Positions 17,391 to 26,878 are shown, counted from the stretch's first letter. The stretch is DNA of 64,000 nucleotides from Tistrella mobilis (GCF_041468085.1 NZ_CP121017.1:372001-436000), one strand, 5' to 3'. The notes: a model not told the origin generated them from the sequence alone. Numbers and translations: made by a program.

Positions 17391-17921
17391 TCAGACGCCG
17401 AGGGCGGCCTTGAGGGCGGGCAGATGGCCGCCAAGGGCCAGCAGGCGGCACTCGGCCGGGCTCGGCGGCTCGAAGGGCAGGCTCCGGCCGTTGCTGTGGT
17501 TGACGACCAGGTGGCGGTCCCAGTCGATCTCCAGCTCGTCGCCGCGCCGGGCCAGCCCCAGAACCCCCGGACAGGCGATCTGCGGGAAGCCCAGGCTCAT
17601 TTCGCCGCGGTAATAGGTCGGCGCGAAGCCCTCGGCGATGACGGCGGCGATGCCCAGATGGCGCATGGCGCGCATCGGCGGGGCATGCGGGTGGCCGTAG
17701 CCGAAATTGTCGGCCGCGACCAGAACGTCGCCCGGCACGGTCCTGGCGGCGAAGTCCGGATCCTGATCGGCCATGGCGATCGCCGCCAGCTGGTCCAGGT
17801 CCTGGATCTTGATGTTCTTCACGCCCACGATCTGGTCGACATCGTAGTCGGGCTGATCGAACACCCAGGCGACCCGGCCGCGGATGGCCGGCAGCTTCAG
17901 GTCCTGCGCATCAGACGGCAT
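17391..17921 (-). CDS. Aconitase-family dehydratase, small subunit (LeuD-like)
   Basis: Swivelling small subunit of a two-subunit aconitase-type hydro-lyase, 176 residues. Seen: GRVAWVFDQPDYDVDQIVG, the DNFGYGHPHAPP motif that replaces the usual G-SS-REHA substrate loop, and GFAPTYYRGEMSLGFPQI. Its ATG at 17921 lies inside the end of the large-subunit gene (11-base overlap). Leucine biosynthesis is unlikely because no leuA or leuB is near and the partner genes are a lyase and a transporter; 2,3-dimethylmalate dehydratase (DmdB) or a related 2-hydroxy dicarboxylate dehydratase fits better. Confidence 0.82.
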   Translation of the reverse strand: MPSDAQDLKLPAIRGRVAWVFDQPDYDVDQIVGVKNIKIQDLDQLAAIAMADQDPDFAARTVPGDVLVAADNFGYGHPHAPPMRAMRHLGIAAVIAEGFAPTYYRGEMSLGFPQIACPGVLGLARRGDELEIDWDRHLVVNHSNGRSLPFEPPSPAECRLLALGGHLPALKAALGV

Positions 17922-19188
17922 CGGCGAACTCCGGATGGCGGCGTGGATCGGTGATCCGCCCTTCCAGCGCCGAAGCGGCGACGGTGGCGGCGCTGCAGAT
18001 GAAGATGTCGGCCTCGGTGCTGCCCATCCGGCCGGGCACGTTGAGCGTGCCGGTCGATACCGCCGTCTGCCCCGGTGCCATGGTGCCGATGCGGCCGTAG
18101 CAGAAGTCGCAGGTGGCGGCGCTGATGAAGGCACCGGCCTCGACCAGGGTGGCGATCAGCCCTTCACGTGCGGCCTGGGCCATCACCGCATTGCTGGTGG
18201 GGACGACATTCAGCTGGAAACCGGGGGCGATCTGCCGCCCGTCCAGAAGCTTCGCCGCCACGCGCAGATCCTCGATCCGGCCCGAGGCGCAGGAGCCCAG
18301 ATAGCCCACCTGCACCGGCCGGCCCTCGAATTCCGCCAGATCCCGGGTGTCGGCCGGGCTGGGCGGGGCGACCACGATCGGCCCCAGCTCCGAGAGGTCG
18401 AGCGCGATGCGGTCGCGATAGACCGCATCGGCGTCGCTGCGCAGATCCGGCAGGCGGATCCGGCCACGGGCGGCCGAGGCCGCGAGCCGGTCGTCGGGCA
18501 GGTCGACCAGACAGGACAGCGCACCCAGGAACATCACCTGGCCGGCGATCGACTGCAGCGCGTCGTCGGAGAGCGTCGCCACCGCCGGGCCGCCCAGTTC
18601 CAGTACCGCAAACCGGCAGGCCTTCACGCCCAGGCGGCGGATCAGATGATGGATGACGTCGCGCCCCATCACGCCGGGCTGCAGATGGCCGGTCAGGTCG
18701 ACCCGTACCGTCTCGGGCACCTTGATGTCGACGCCCGAGCGCACGAACGCCTCGATCAGCGTGCGCCGCGGCAGGTTGACGCCGAGCGCGCCATAGGCGC
18801 CGATCTGCGAGACATGGCCGTCGTAATGCACGACGAAGGCGCCGGGCGCGGCATAGCCTTCCTCGACGCAGACCTGGTGACCGATGCCGCGGCGTTCATA
18901 AAGCGTGGCGCCGGTCTTCGCGCACCAGTCGCGGGTCGCCTGGTGAACCTGTTCTTCGGCCGGGGTCGATGAGGGGACCATATGGTCGATGAAAATGGCG
19001 AAACGTTCGGGCGCGTCGAGCGTGTCGCGGCCGAAATCCTCGGCCATCATCTTGAAGAACTGGTCGGTGTAGCCCGGAAATTCGTAGGCGAGGACGAAAT
19101 CCGGTCGGGCCTGTACCTCTTCCCCCGCCCGGGCCGTCTCGCGGCCTGAAGCGCGGGCGAGGATCTTCTCTGCCATGGTGAAGCCCAT
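17911..19188 (-). CDS. Aconitase-family dehydratase, large subunit (LeuC-like)
   Basis: Large subunit carrying the [4Fe-4S] cluster of a 3-isopropylmalate-dehydratase-type enzyme, 425 residues. All three cluster cysteines are present: C300 in LGSCASGR and C360/C363 in CDFC. Further family motifs are FIDHMVPSSTP, DGHVSQIGAYGALG and VPGRMGS. It would reversibly dehydrate/hydrate a malate derivative with the small subunit encoded just after it. The start MGFTMAEKILARASG (19188) is the normal family N-terminus and lies four bases after the stop of the transporter ATPase gene. Placement between a transporter and a PEP-mutase-family lyase suggests the imported or derived hydroxy acid is isomerised and then cleaved. 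Confidence 0.85.
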   Translation of the reverse strand: MGFTMAEKILARASGRETARAGEEVQARPDFVLAYEFPGYTDQFFKMMAEDFGRDTLDAPERFAIFIDHMVPSSTPAEEQVHQATRDWCAKTGATLYERRGIGHQVCVEEGYAAPGAFVVHYDGHVSQIGAYGALGVNLPRRTLIEAFVRSGVDIKVPETVRVDLTGHLQPGVMGRDVIHHLIRRLGVKACRFAVLELGGPAVATLSDDALQSIAGQVMFLGALSCLVDLPDDRLAASAARGRIRLPDLRSDADAVYRDRIALDLSELGPIVVAPPSPADTRDLAEFEGRPVQVGYLGSCASGRIEDLRVAAKLLDGRQIAPGFQLNVVPTSNAVMAQAAREGLIATLVEAGAFISAATCDFCYGRIGTMAPGQTAVSTGTLNVPGRMGSTEADIFICSAATVAASALEGRITDPRRHPEFADAV

Positions 19189-19192
19189 GGGG

Positions 19193-20860
19193 TCAGCCTC
19201 CTTGCGCGAGCGCGGCGCCGGCGATATCGCCGGTGGCCGGGGCGGCGGGTGCCGTCCAGTGCCGTCCGGGGATCGCGGCCAGCAGCGCGCGGGTATAGTC
19301 ATGGGACGGTGTCTCGAAAACCCGGGCGGTCGGCCCCTCCTCGACGATCCGGCCGCGGCGCATCACCGCCACCCGGTGGCAGATGCGGGCCGCCACGCGC
19401 AGGTCATGGGTGATGAACAGGATCGCGAGGTCGAGACGGGTGCGCAGATCGTCGAGCAGCGCCAGGACCTGGGCCTGGACCGAGACGTCCAGTGCCGAGA
19501 CCGCCTCGTCGGCGATGAGCACCTTGGGATCGAGCGCCAGGGCCCGGGCAATGCCGATCCGCTGGCGCTGACCGCCCGAGAATTCATGCGGCCAGCGATC
19601 GGCCGCAGCTTCCGGCAGGCCGACCAGCCTCAGCAGCTCGAACATCCGCCGGCGGACCTCGGCTGCCGGTCGGCCATGGGCGAGGGGGGCCTCGCAGATG
19701 ATGTCGCCGACCTTGCGCCGCGGGTTGAGCGAGGCGAAGGGGTCCTGGAAGACCACCTGCATCCGGCCGCGCGCCTCTTTCAGGCCGCGTGCGCCCTGCG
19801 CCATCAGGTCGGTGCCGTCCAGCATCACCCGGCCGCCATCCGGCTCGATCAGCCGGACCAGGCAGCGGCCGACGGTCGACTTGCCCGAGCCGCTTTCGCC
19901 CACGATGCCCAGCACCTCGCCGCGGCGCAGGGTCAGTGCCACATTGTCGGCCGCATGGACCTCGCGGCCGGATCTGCGCGAGAACAGGCTGCGCTCGCCC
20001 CGATAGACCTTCTCAAGGCCCGCCACATCCAGCACCACCGGCGCATCGACCGGGATCGGCGGGGCCGCCGCCTCCAGCCGCGGTACGGCACCGATCAGCT
20101 TGATGGTGTAGGGATGGCGCGGCCGGTTCAGCACCTCTTCCGCGGTCCCCTGTTCGACCACGCGCCCCGCACACATCACCACCACCCGATGGGCGATCTC
20201 GGCCATCACCCCGAAGTCGTGGGTGATGAACATGACACCCATGCCGGTGCGGGCCTGAATCTCGCGGATCAGCTCCAGGATCTGGGCCTGGGTGGTGACG
20301 TCGAGTGCCGTGGTCGGCTCGTCGGCGATCAGCAGCTCGGGTTCGTTGGCAAGTGCGATCGCGATCATCACCCGCTGGCGCTGGCCGCCCGAGAGCCGGA
20401 AGGGATGGCTCTTCACGATCTTCTCGGGGTCCGGCAGGTCCACCCGGGTCAGCAGCTCGATCACCCGGCGACGGATTGCCGCCCGGTCGCGCATGCCATG
20501 GGCGATCAGCGCCTCGGCAATCTGATCGCCGACCGTCATCACCGGGTTGAGCGCGGTCATCGGCTCCTGGAAGATCATCGCGGCCTTGCCGCCGCGCAGC
20601 CGCCGGCGTTCGGCGGCCGGAAGATCCAGCAGCTCACGGCCGCCGAAGACCACCCGGCCGGCCGAGGGCGTCAGACCTTCGGGCAGCAGACCCATCACGG
20701 CGCTTGCCGACATCGACTTGCCGGACCCGCTTTCGCCCACGATGCAGACGATCTCGCCGCGGCCGATCTCGAAAGAGACCTCCTCGATCGCATTCGGCCG
20801 GTCAGCCCCTTCGGGCAGCGGAATGGTCAGGCCCTCGATCGAGAGCAGCGGCCCGCTCAT
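19193..20860 (-). CDS. Peptide-type ABC transporter, fused double ATP-binding protein (DppD-DppF)
   Basis: 555-residue protein with two complete ABC ATPase modules in one chain. Module 1 (about residues 5-260) has [27 protein letters not shown] and [11 protein letters not shown]; module 2 (about 290-540) has [28 protein letters not shown] and [11 protein letters not shown]. Both have the C-terminal extension typical of oligopeptide ATPases ([26 protein letters not shown]). Fusions of the DppD- and DppF-type subunits are common in Proteobacteria. The start at 20860 overlaps the permease stop (ATGA). Energises import of a peptide-like or other ligand by the two permeases encoded upstream. Confidence 0.92.
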   Translation of the reverse strand: MSGPLLSIEGLTIPLPEGADRPNAIEEVSFEIGRGEIVCIVGESGSGKSMSASAVMGLLPEGLTPSAGRVVFGGRELLDLPAAERRRLRGGKAAMIFQEPMTALNPVMTVGDQIAEALIAHGMRDRAAIRRRVIELLTRVDLPDPEKIVKSHPFRLSGGQRQRVMIAIALANEPELLIADEPTTALDVTTQAQILELIREIQARTGMGVMFITHDFGVMAEIAHRVVVMCAGRVVEQGTAEEVLNRPRHPYTIKLIGAVPRLEAAAPPIPVDAPVVLDVAGLEKVYRGERSLFSRRSGREVHAADNVALTLRRGEVLGIVGESGSGKSTVGRCLVRLIEPDGGRVMLDGTDLMAQGARGLKEARGRMQVVFQDPFASLNPRRKVGDIICEAPLAHGRPAAEVRRRMFELLRLVGLPEAAADRWPHEFSGGQRQRIGIARALALDPKVLIADEAVSALDVSVQAQVLALLDDLRTRLDLAILFITHDLRVAARICHRVAVMRRGRIVEEGPTARVFETPSHDYTRALLAAIPGRHWTAPAAPATGDIAGAALAQGG

Positions 20861-21696
20861 GCCCGCCCCCGGCGCGCCAGGCGCGGGTTGAGGGCGTCGT
20901 TCAGGCCTTCGCCGACGAGGTTGAGCGCAAGCACGGTCAGCACGATGGCGACTCCGGGGAAGAAGCTCATCCACCAGGCCTGGCGGATCACGGTACGGGC
21001 GGCGCCGACCTGATAGCCCCAGCTCATGAGATCGGGATCGCCGAGGCCCAGGAAGCTGATCGCGCTTTCCATCAGGATCGCGGTCGCGATCATCAGCGAG
21101 GCCGAGACGATGATCGGCGCCATGGCATTGGGCAGGATCTGGCGGCAGATGATCACCAGATCGCTCTGCCCGCCCATGCGTGAGGCGAGGACGAATTCGC
21201 GGCCGCGCAGGCTGAGGAATTCGGCCCGGACCAGGCGTGCGACCGGCGGCCAGCTGACGGCTGCGATCGCCGCCACGGTCGAGGCGATGGAGGGGGTGAG
21301 GATGGCGACCAGCACGACCGCGAAGATCAGGCTGGGGACGGTCTGGAACAGTTCGGTCAGCCGCATCAGCGCGTCGTCGATCCGGCCGCCGAAATAGCCG
21401 GCGGTGGCGCCGATCACGACACCCACCCCCACCGTCACCAGGGTCGAGACCAGGCCGATCAGCATCGAGACGCGGGCGCCATGGGCGATGCCCGCCGCAA
21501 GGTCGCGGCCGAGCGTGTCGGAGCCGAGCAGGAAGCCGCCGGTCATCGGCGGGGCGAAGGGGCGCCCGGCCATGGTCCAGGGGCTGCCGGGGAAGAGCAG
21601 CGGCGCCAGCAGGGCCAGTGCCACCAGGGCCACCAGCACCACGAGGCCGATCACGGCCCCCTTGTGGCGGGCGAAACGGGTCCAGAAGGCGATCAT
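20857..21696 (-). CDS. Peptide-type ABC transporter permease (DppC-like)
   Basis: 279-residue inner-membrane permease with about six membrane segments. The LLGSDTLGRDLAAGIAHGAR motif near residue 55 is the DppC/OppC family mark, and the EAA-type loop is EFVLASRMGGQSDLVIICRQ followed by ILPNAMAPIIVSASL. The start lies four bases after the DppB stop and the gene end overlaps the ATPase start. Partner of the DppB-like permease. Confidence 0.92.
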   Translation of the reverse strand: MIAFWTRFARHKGAVIGLVVLVALVALALLAPLLFPGSPWTMAGRPFAPPMTGGFLLGSDTLGRDLAAGIAHGARVSMLIGLVSTLVTVGVGVVIGATAGYFGGRIDDALMRLTELFQTVPSLIFAVVLVAILTPSIASTVAAIAAVSWPPVARLVRAEFLSLRGREFVLASRMGGQSDLVIICRQILPNAMAPIIVSASLMIATAILMESAISFLGLGDPDLMSWGYQVGAARTVIRQAWWMSFFPGVAIVLTVLALNLVGEGLNDALNPRLARRGRA

Positions 21697-21700
21697 CGGC

Positions 21701-22678
21701 TCAACGCTCGAAACGGATGCGGGGATCGATCAGGCCGTAGACCAGATCGGTCAGAAGGTTGATGACCACGACCATGGTGGAGGTGACCAGGAACACGCCC
21801 AGCAGCACCGAATAGTCGCGCTGGAGCAGGGCGTTGAAGGCCAGCCGGCCGATGCCCGGCCAGGCGAAGACCGTCTCGACCAGGATCGTGCCGCCGACCA
21901 GATGGCCCGCCTGGACACCGGCCATGGTGACCACGGGCAGCAGGGCGTTGCGCAGCACATGGGCGCGTTCCACCCGCGCTTCCGTCAGCCCCTTGGCGCG
22001 GGCGGTGCGCACGAAATCCTGCGACTGCACCTCCAGCATCTGTGCCCGGGTCAGGCGGGCATAGACGCCGGTGTAGAACAGGCCGAGTGTCATTGCCGGC
22101 AGCACCAGATGCCTTGCAACCTCTGCCGTATAGGCGAAGCCGCCGGCGGGCGGGGTTGCGCCATGCATGCCGAAGGCCGGCAGCCAGCCCAGCTCCAGCG
22201 AGAAGAGCAGGATCGCCATCAGCCCCACCCAGAACAGCGGCGTCGCATAGAAGGCGAGTGCCAGGGTGGAGACGACCGTATCGACCCAGCCGCCGGGGCG
22301 GCGTGCGGCGATCACGCCGGCGGTGATGCCCAGCGCCAGCGAGATCACGAAGGCGGTGATGGTCAGCACCAGGGTTGCCGGCAGGCGTTCCAGGATGATG
22401 TCGGCCACCGGCCGGCCCTGGCGGTAGGAGGTGCCGAAATCGAGGGTCGCGACATTGCCCAGATAGACCAGCAGCTGCTCGTGTACCGGTCGGTCCAGAC
22501 CGAAGCGCTCGCGCAGCTCGTCGAGATAGGCCTGATCGGTCATCGCGGCCTCGCCGGCCATGACCGCGACCGGATCGCCCGGGGCCATGCGGATCAGCAC
22601 GAAATTCATGCAGGCGATGGCGAGGATGACGGCGACCGCCTTCACGAGGCGCGATGCCGCGCGGTCGAGCTTGACCAT
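21701..22678 (-). CDS. Peptide-type ABC transporter permease (DppB-like)
   Basis: 325-residue permease; ATG at 22678 (MVKLDRAASRLVKAV) gives the normal DppB N-terminus with the first membrane segment and FVLIRMAPGDPV, the family's conserved N-terminal motif. The coupling loop is DFVRTARAKGLTEARVERAH. Preceded by a 183-bp gap to the binding-protein gene that contains no gene. Confidence 0.92.
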   Translation of the reverse strand: MVKLDRAASRLVKAVAVILAIACMNFVLIRMAPGDPVAVMAGEAAMTDQAYLDELRERFGLDRPVHEQLLVYLGNVATLDFGTSYRQGRPVADIILERLPATLVLTITAFVISLALGITAGVIAARRPGGWVDTVVSTLALAFYATPLFWVGLMAILLFSLELGWLPAFGMHGATPPAGGFAYTAEVARHLVLPAMTLGLFYTGVYARLTRAQMLEVQSQDFVRTARAKGLTEARVERAHVLRNALLPVVTMAGVQAGHLVGGTILVETVFAWPGIGRLAFNALLQRDYSVLLGVFLVTSTMVVVINLLTDLVYGLIDPRIRFER

Positions 22679-22861
22679 CGGTGGCAGGTTTCCTGTGGTG
22701 GGGCGCAGAGGAAAGACGAAGACAGAGATCCGGGCGGCGGCAGTCATCGCCACAAGGGGAGACAGGTGGCGGCCTTAAGAGGGAGGGCGCCGCCGCCCGG
22801 CCCGGCGGGGGGACGCCGGGGAGGGGAGGAGGGTGGGAAGAGGGGAGAGAGGCTGCCGCGC

Positions 22862-24460
22862 TCAGCGCTTGGGCAGACGCACGTCTTCCATCTCGCCATT
22901 GAGGCCGGTGGCCCCGGTCACGAGGTTCTCGATGCCCGAACGGTAGAGGGTCGGGAACTGCACCTCGATCAGATAGCCGAAATAGGCCTGTTCCGAGATC
23001 CGCTGCTGAAGATCCGAGAAGAGCGAGGCCCGGGTGTCGCGGTCGGTCGCGACGGCGGCTTCGCGGAACAGCCGGTCGACCTCCGGATCGTTCAGCCCCG
23101 ACACATTGGCCGAGGGCGAGCCCTTGACCAGATTGGTCGAGACATAGGCCCGCTCCACGCCCAGCGACGGGTCGCCATACTGGTAGAGCAGGTTGAGGCT
23201 GAGATCGTAATCCCAGTCGCCGAGCCGCTTGGCCCAGCCGGCATGGTCGGTCGCGACCGTCTCGGTCCTGATGCCGATCTGCTCCAGCTGCTGGCGGATG
23301 TATTCGCCGAGGCGGATATAGGTCTCGCCATAGGGCAGCGGCAGGAAGCGGACGGTGGCGCGCACGCCGTCGGGGCCCTTCTTCAGCCCCATCTCGTCGA
23401 GCAGGGCTTCGGCCTTCTTCAGGTCGTAGTCGTAGTTGACCAGCGCCTTTTCGTCGTAGAACGGCGTGGTCGAGGCGATCGGGCCGGCCGACGGCTTCGC
23501 GAAGCCGAACCACAGATTATCGACGATGAACTGGCGGTCGATCGCATGCATCACCGCCCGGCGGAAGCGGGCATCGTCCATCGGCGCGCTGCGCAGGTTG
23601 AACTGCACCCACATCGTCGGCGACAGCATCTCATAGCCGGCGCGGGTCTCGGTGACACCGTCCGAGGCCGCAAGCCGCTGGACGTCGAAATACTCGATAT
23701 CGCCGCCGCGCAGCACGTCGACCTCGCCGGTCTCGAAGGCGAGCGCACGGCTGGCCGCATCGGGCACGATCACGAAGTTCAGGCCGTCGAGGTCGGGCTT
23801 GCCGGCCTGCCAGTAATCCGCGTTGCGTTCCAGCCGGATGAAGGCGCCGCGCTTCCATTCGGCCAGCTTGAACGGGCCGGTGCCGATCGGGGTCTGATTG
23901 GCCGGATTGGTCTGATAGTCGGTGCCCTCGTAGATATGCGCCGGGATCATCGGCGCCGACGAGGTCTCGAAGCCCATGATGAAGGGCGCGAAGGGCGCCT
24001 TCAGGGTCATGCGCACGGTATGGTCGTCCAGCGCTTCGATCTTGTCCGCCCGGCTGAAATGGCCGCGGGCACGCGGATGGACCTTGGCAAGGAAGTCGGT
24101 CGCCGAGAACACCACATCCTTCGCCGTGAAGGGCCGGCCGTCATGCCAGCGCACGTCCTTGCGCAGATGGAAGGTGTAGACCAGCCCGTCTTCCGAGATC
24201 TCCCAGCGCTCGGCCAGATGCGGCCGCGGCTGAAGATCGGGGCCGTAGGTCAGCAGGCCTTCATAGATCTTGCCGGCCACGAACTGGGTCGGGCCCTGCT
24301 GGTTCAGGCCCAGCATCAGGGTCGGGGGCTCAGGATGCGCAATCATGCGCAGCACGCCGCCATTGCGTGCGTCTTCGGCCGAAGCCCCGCCGGGCAGGCT
24401 GAGGGCGAGCAGGGCCGTTGCGGCGGCGCTGAGCGCCGCCTGCTTCCACAGTGTCCGCAT
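22862..24460 (-). CDS. Peptide-type ABC transporter, periplasmic binding protein
   Basis: 532-residue binding protein of the SBP_bac_5 family. A signal peptide is evident (MRTLWKQAALSAAATALLAL, cleavage near GGASAED), and the family segments KIYEGLLTYGPDLQPRPHLA, YTFHLRKDVRWHDGRPFTA and FNLRSAPMDDARFRRAVMHA follow. The ATG at 24460 has a strong GGGAGGACG ribosome binding site. First structural gene of the minus-strand operon leading through the permeases and ATPase to the dehydratase and lyase; the ligand is probably a short peptide-like or carboxylate compound feeding that pathway, but family membership alone does not fix it. Confidence 0.92.
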   Translation of the reverse strand: MRTLWKQAALSAAATALLALSLPGGASAEDARNGGVLRMIAHPEPPTLMLGLNQQGPTQFVAGKIYEGLLTYGPDLQPRPHLAERWEISEDGLVYTFHLRKDVRWHDGRPFTAKDVVFSATDFLAKVHPRARGHFSRADKIEALDDHTVRMTLKAPFAPFIMGFETSSAPMIPAHIYEGTDYQTNPANQTPIGTGPFKLAEWKRGAFIRLERNADYWQAGKPDLDGLNFVIVPDAASRALAFETGEVDVLRGGDIEYFDVQRLAASDGVTETRAGYEMLSPTMWVQFNLRSAPMDDARFRRAVMHAIDRQFIVDNLWFGFAKPSAGPIASTTPFYDEKALVNYDYDLKKAEALLDEMGLKKGPDGVRATVRFLPLPYGETYIRLGEYIRQQLEQIGIRTETVATDHAGWAKRLGDWDYDLSLNLLYQYGDPSLGVERAYVSTNLVKGSPSANVSGLNDPEVDRLFREAAVATDRDTRASLFSDLQQRISEQAYFGYLIEVQFPTLYRSGIENLVTGATGLNGEMEDVRLPKR

Positions 24461-24575
24461 CTTTGGTCGTCCTCCCGTCGGCCGGCCTGTCGGTACCCGG
24501 GCATGGGGCACCCGCCGGCTTCACATCTGTCGGCAGGATTCCGTTAAACGGAAGGCGTGTCAATTTATAAAATGA

Positions 24576-24592
24576 ATTTCATCTAATGAAAT
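24576..24592. promoter_or_regulatory. ATTTCAT-CTA-ATGAAAT palindrome, candidate MarR operator
   Basis: A perfect 7-3-7 inverted repeat in an AT-rich patch between the MarR-type regulator gene and the binding-protein gene it precedes. On the minus strand a consensus TTGACA (24563-24558) lies about a dozen bases downstream of it and could be the -35 box of the transporter operon, so a bound dimer would sit just upstream of, or against, the promoter. Size and AT-rich character match MarR-family boxes. Confidence 0.5.
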
Positions 24593-24625
24593 GACAGGGC
24601 CGGCCGATGCAGAATTCGGCGCCCC

Positions 24626-25258
24626 TTATACATAGCCCGGCGCATCCGCGTTCACCGCCAGCATACGGGCAAGCATGCTGGCCAGCTGGCCGCGTTCGTC
24701 CTGGGTGAACATGCGGATCAGATGGCGTTCGGTGGCGGCATGGTCCGCCATGGCGGCATCGGCCAGCGCCACGCCTTTCTCGGTCAGCTCCACGATCACG
24801 CTGCGCCGGTCGTTGCGGTCGGAGGTGCGGCGGATCAGCCCGTCTTTTTCAAGGCGCAGCAGCAGGTTGGAGATGCCGCCCGACGAGAACAGCATGGTCT
24901 GTTGCAGCTGCGAGGGCGAGAGCCGGTAGGGGGCGCCTTCCACCCGAAGCGTCGCCAGAATGGCATAGGCCGGATATTTCAGCCCATGGGCGGCCAGCGT
25001 GGCATTGACCGCCTTCAGGATCACGCCTTCGAGACGAAGGATGCGCCCGACCACGGCCTTGCCCGAGCTGTCGATATCCGGCCGTTCGCGGCGCCAGCGC
25101 GCCATGCCCCGGCCGACGGTATCGAAATCGGCCGGATCCCCCGGAGCCGTTCCGACCCCGGCGGGCGTGATCTGGCTGTCGGTCTCGTCGGTGGCAGGGC
25201 CTGGGGCCGGATCGGTCTGCATCGGCGGGTGCTGCTCCTGGCTGCGGCGTTTCCACAT
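24626..25258 (-). CDS. MarR-family transcriptional regulator
   Basis: 210-residue regulator. The winged helix domain covers about residues 75-195: LKYPAYAILATLRVEGAPYR, then LSPSQLQQTMLFSSGGISNL, LLRLEKDGLIRRTSDRNDRR (the wing arginines) and LTEKGVALADAAM. The first about 60 residues are a poorly structured Pro/Asp/Thr-rich tail, longer than usual; a second Met at 25222 is an alternative start. It lies upstream of and in the same direction as the peptide-type transporter operon and is the obvious candidate regulator of it. Confidence 0.88.
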   Translation of the reverse strand: MWKRRSQEQHPPMQTDPAPGPATDETDSQITPAGVGTAPGDPADFDTVGRGMARWRRERPDIDSSGKAVVGRILRLEGVILKAVNATLAAHGLKYPAYAILATLRVEGAPYRLSPSQLQQTMLFSSGGISNLLLRLEKDGLIRRTSDRNDRRSVIVELTEKGVALADAAMADHAATERHLIRMFTQDERGQLASMLARMLAVNADAPGYV

Positions 25259-25288
25259 GGTGGCCCGGCTGACGGTATCTCACAAGTT

Positions 25289-25302
25289 TCTTTCTTGAAA
25301 GA
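25289..25302. promoter_or_regulatory. TCTTTC-TT-GAAAGA inverted repeat upstream of MarR gene
   Basis: A perfect 6-2-6 inverted repeat lies about 30 bp before the MarR start codon in a short AT-rich stretch. It may be an autoregulatory site, but its arms differ from the ATTTCAT palindrome downstream, so one protein binding both is not obvious. Confidence 0.3.
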
Positions 25303-25530
25303 TAATCGGAAGAGACCTAGGCTTGCAATCAACGGGACGCATCGCGGCGGGGAGAGGCTGCGAAGACGGCCCGCCGGACGGATCAGGGCCCGGACAGGAC
25401 AGGGACCCCGCCGGCACCAGGCGCGATGCGCGGCATCACGAACAAGAGAGCCCCATGCGGGGCGCACAGAAATGCCCTTTCGGGCAGGGCACCGGCCGTG
25501 GGCCGGGGCACAGGCTGGGAGAACACGGAT

Positions 25531-26592
25531 ATGGCGACGGAACGCTCCAATCGCGCGCGGCGGCGGATGACGGCAGGAACCGCTGCGGCGGCCATCACGG
25601 CGGCGGTTGCGGTCGCGGCACCGGCTGCGGCATCGGCCGAAGAACTGGTGATCGCAACCTTCGGCGGCTCTTTCGCCGAGGACACCAAAACCTGCCACAT
25701 CGCCGCCTTCGAAAAGGCGACCGGCGCGACCGTCGCCATGAAGGTCGGCTCGTCCGTGCAGCATGCGGCCGCAATCCGCGCCATGGGCGGGCGCAGCCAG
25801 TTCGACGTCGCCTATATGGACGACTCGCTGGCCACCCAACTCGCCAATGAAAAGCTGCTCTCCGAGATCGACACCACGAAGCTCGGCAACGCAGCCGATC
25901 TGATCCCGGGCGCCATCCCCGACAACAAGCGCTTCGTGGTGTTCATGCTGGGTGCCACCGCGCTTGCCTACAACCCCGAGATGATGCCCGAGCCGCCGAC
26001 CTCGTGGACCGATCTCGCCGACCCGAAATGGAAGGGCAAGATCGCGCTGGGCGACGTGACCGGCACCTCGGGCATGCAGTTCCTGCTGGCGATGAACCGG
26101 ATGCATGGCGGCACGATCGACAATATCGATCCGGGCATCGCCGCGCTGAAGGAACTGGCGCCCTCGGCGGTCACCTTCTACACCCAGGCCGACCAGATCG
26201 TGTCGCTGTTCGAACGCGGCGAGATCGCCATGGCGCCCTGGTATCCCGACCGGGTCGGCTCTGCCGCCGACAAGGGGGTTAAGGTCGCGGTCGCCTATCC
26301 GAAGGAAGGTGCGGTCGGCATCCGCCCGACGCTGAGCATCCCCGAAGGCGCGCCCCATGCCGATCTCGCGCATAAGTTCGTCGACGTGGTGCTCTCGCCC
26401 GAGGGGCAGGCCTGCTTCGCCGAGCGGAAATATGCCGGCCCGGTGAATACCAAGGTCGAACTCAGCGACAAGGTTGCGAAGATCGTGCCGACCGGCGAGG
26501 CGCGCGACAACCTCTGGTTCCCTGATCCCCAGACGGTCGCGAGCAACATGCCCGACTGGATCCGGCGCTGGCAGCGCGAAGTCACCCGCTGA
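25531..26592 (+). CDS. Polyamine-type ABC transporter, periplasmic binding protein
   Basis: 353-residue solute-binding protein of the PotD/SBP_bac_8 group. The N-terminus MATERSNRARRRMTAGTAAA is a twin-arginine-like or Sec signal with cleavage near ASAEE. The mature start ELVIATFGGSFAEDTKTC, then FDVAYMDDSLATQLANE and NPEMMPEPPTSWTDLADPKW are characteristic. The GGGAG ribosome binding site and signal sequence favour the ATG at 25531 over a longer frame from 25426. First gene of a four-gene importer; ligand likely a cationic or amide-bearing compound, given the hydrolases downstream. Confidence 0.88.
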   Translation: MATERSNRARRRMTAGTAAAAITAAVAVAAPAAASAEELVIATFGGSFAEDTKTCHIAAFEKATGATVAMKVGSSVQHAAAIRAMGGRSQFDVAYMDDSLATQLANEKLLSEIDTTKLGNAADLIPGAIPDNKRFVVFMLGATALAYNPEMMPEPPTSWTDLADPKWKGKIALGDVTGTSGMQFLLAMNRMHGGTIDNIDPGIAALKELAPSAVTFYTQADQIVSLFERGEIAMAPWYPDRVGSAADKGVKVAVAYPKEGAVGIRPTLSIPEGAPHADLAHKFVDVVLSPEGQACFAERKYAGPVNTKVELSDKVAKIVPTGEARDNLWFPDPQTVASNMPDWIRRWQREVTR

Positions 26593-26878
26593 TCCATCCC
26601 ATGCACCGCCGCGCCGATACCTCCCCCCTTGGATCGGCGCGACGGTCCTGAACGGCGGCAGGGATGGGGGCTCTCCCCTCCCTGGCCCCCCGGACGCCTG
26701 TCTCCCCCCTTGCGGGCGCCCCCTGCCGCCGTTTCTTTCCCGTTTCAGACTGTCTTCCCGCTTCAGACCGTCCTCTTCGCCGGCTGCCCCGCCGGCCGGT
26801 GCGCGCCTGCGCCGACCGGCCGGAACGGGGAGCGCTGGCATCGAGGCGCAACCCGACCGCCTGGATGGACCGCCGCCG

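Noticed and set aside
17391-19188. Leucine biosynthesis genes leuC/leuD
   Set aside because: No leuA or leuB nearby, substrate-loop motif of the small subunit is different, and the genes sit in a transporter-lyase operon with MarR and IclR regulators.
21404-24547. Very long plus-strand open frame antisense to the peptide-type ABC transporter genes
   Set aside because: It is the shadow of the minus-strand genes at high G+C; its product is His/Arg/Gly/Gln-rich without any domain, while the opposite strand encodes clear transporter proteins. The same applies to long antisense frames over xseA (249-2600), the TRAP permease (58254-60590) and others.
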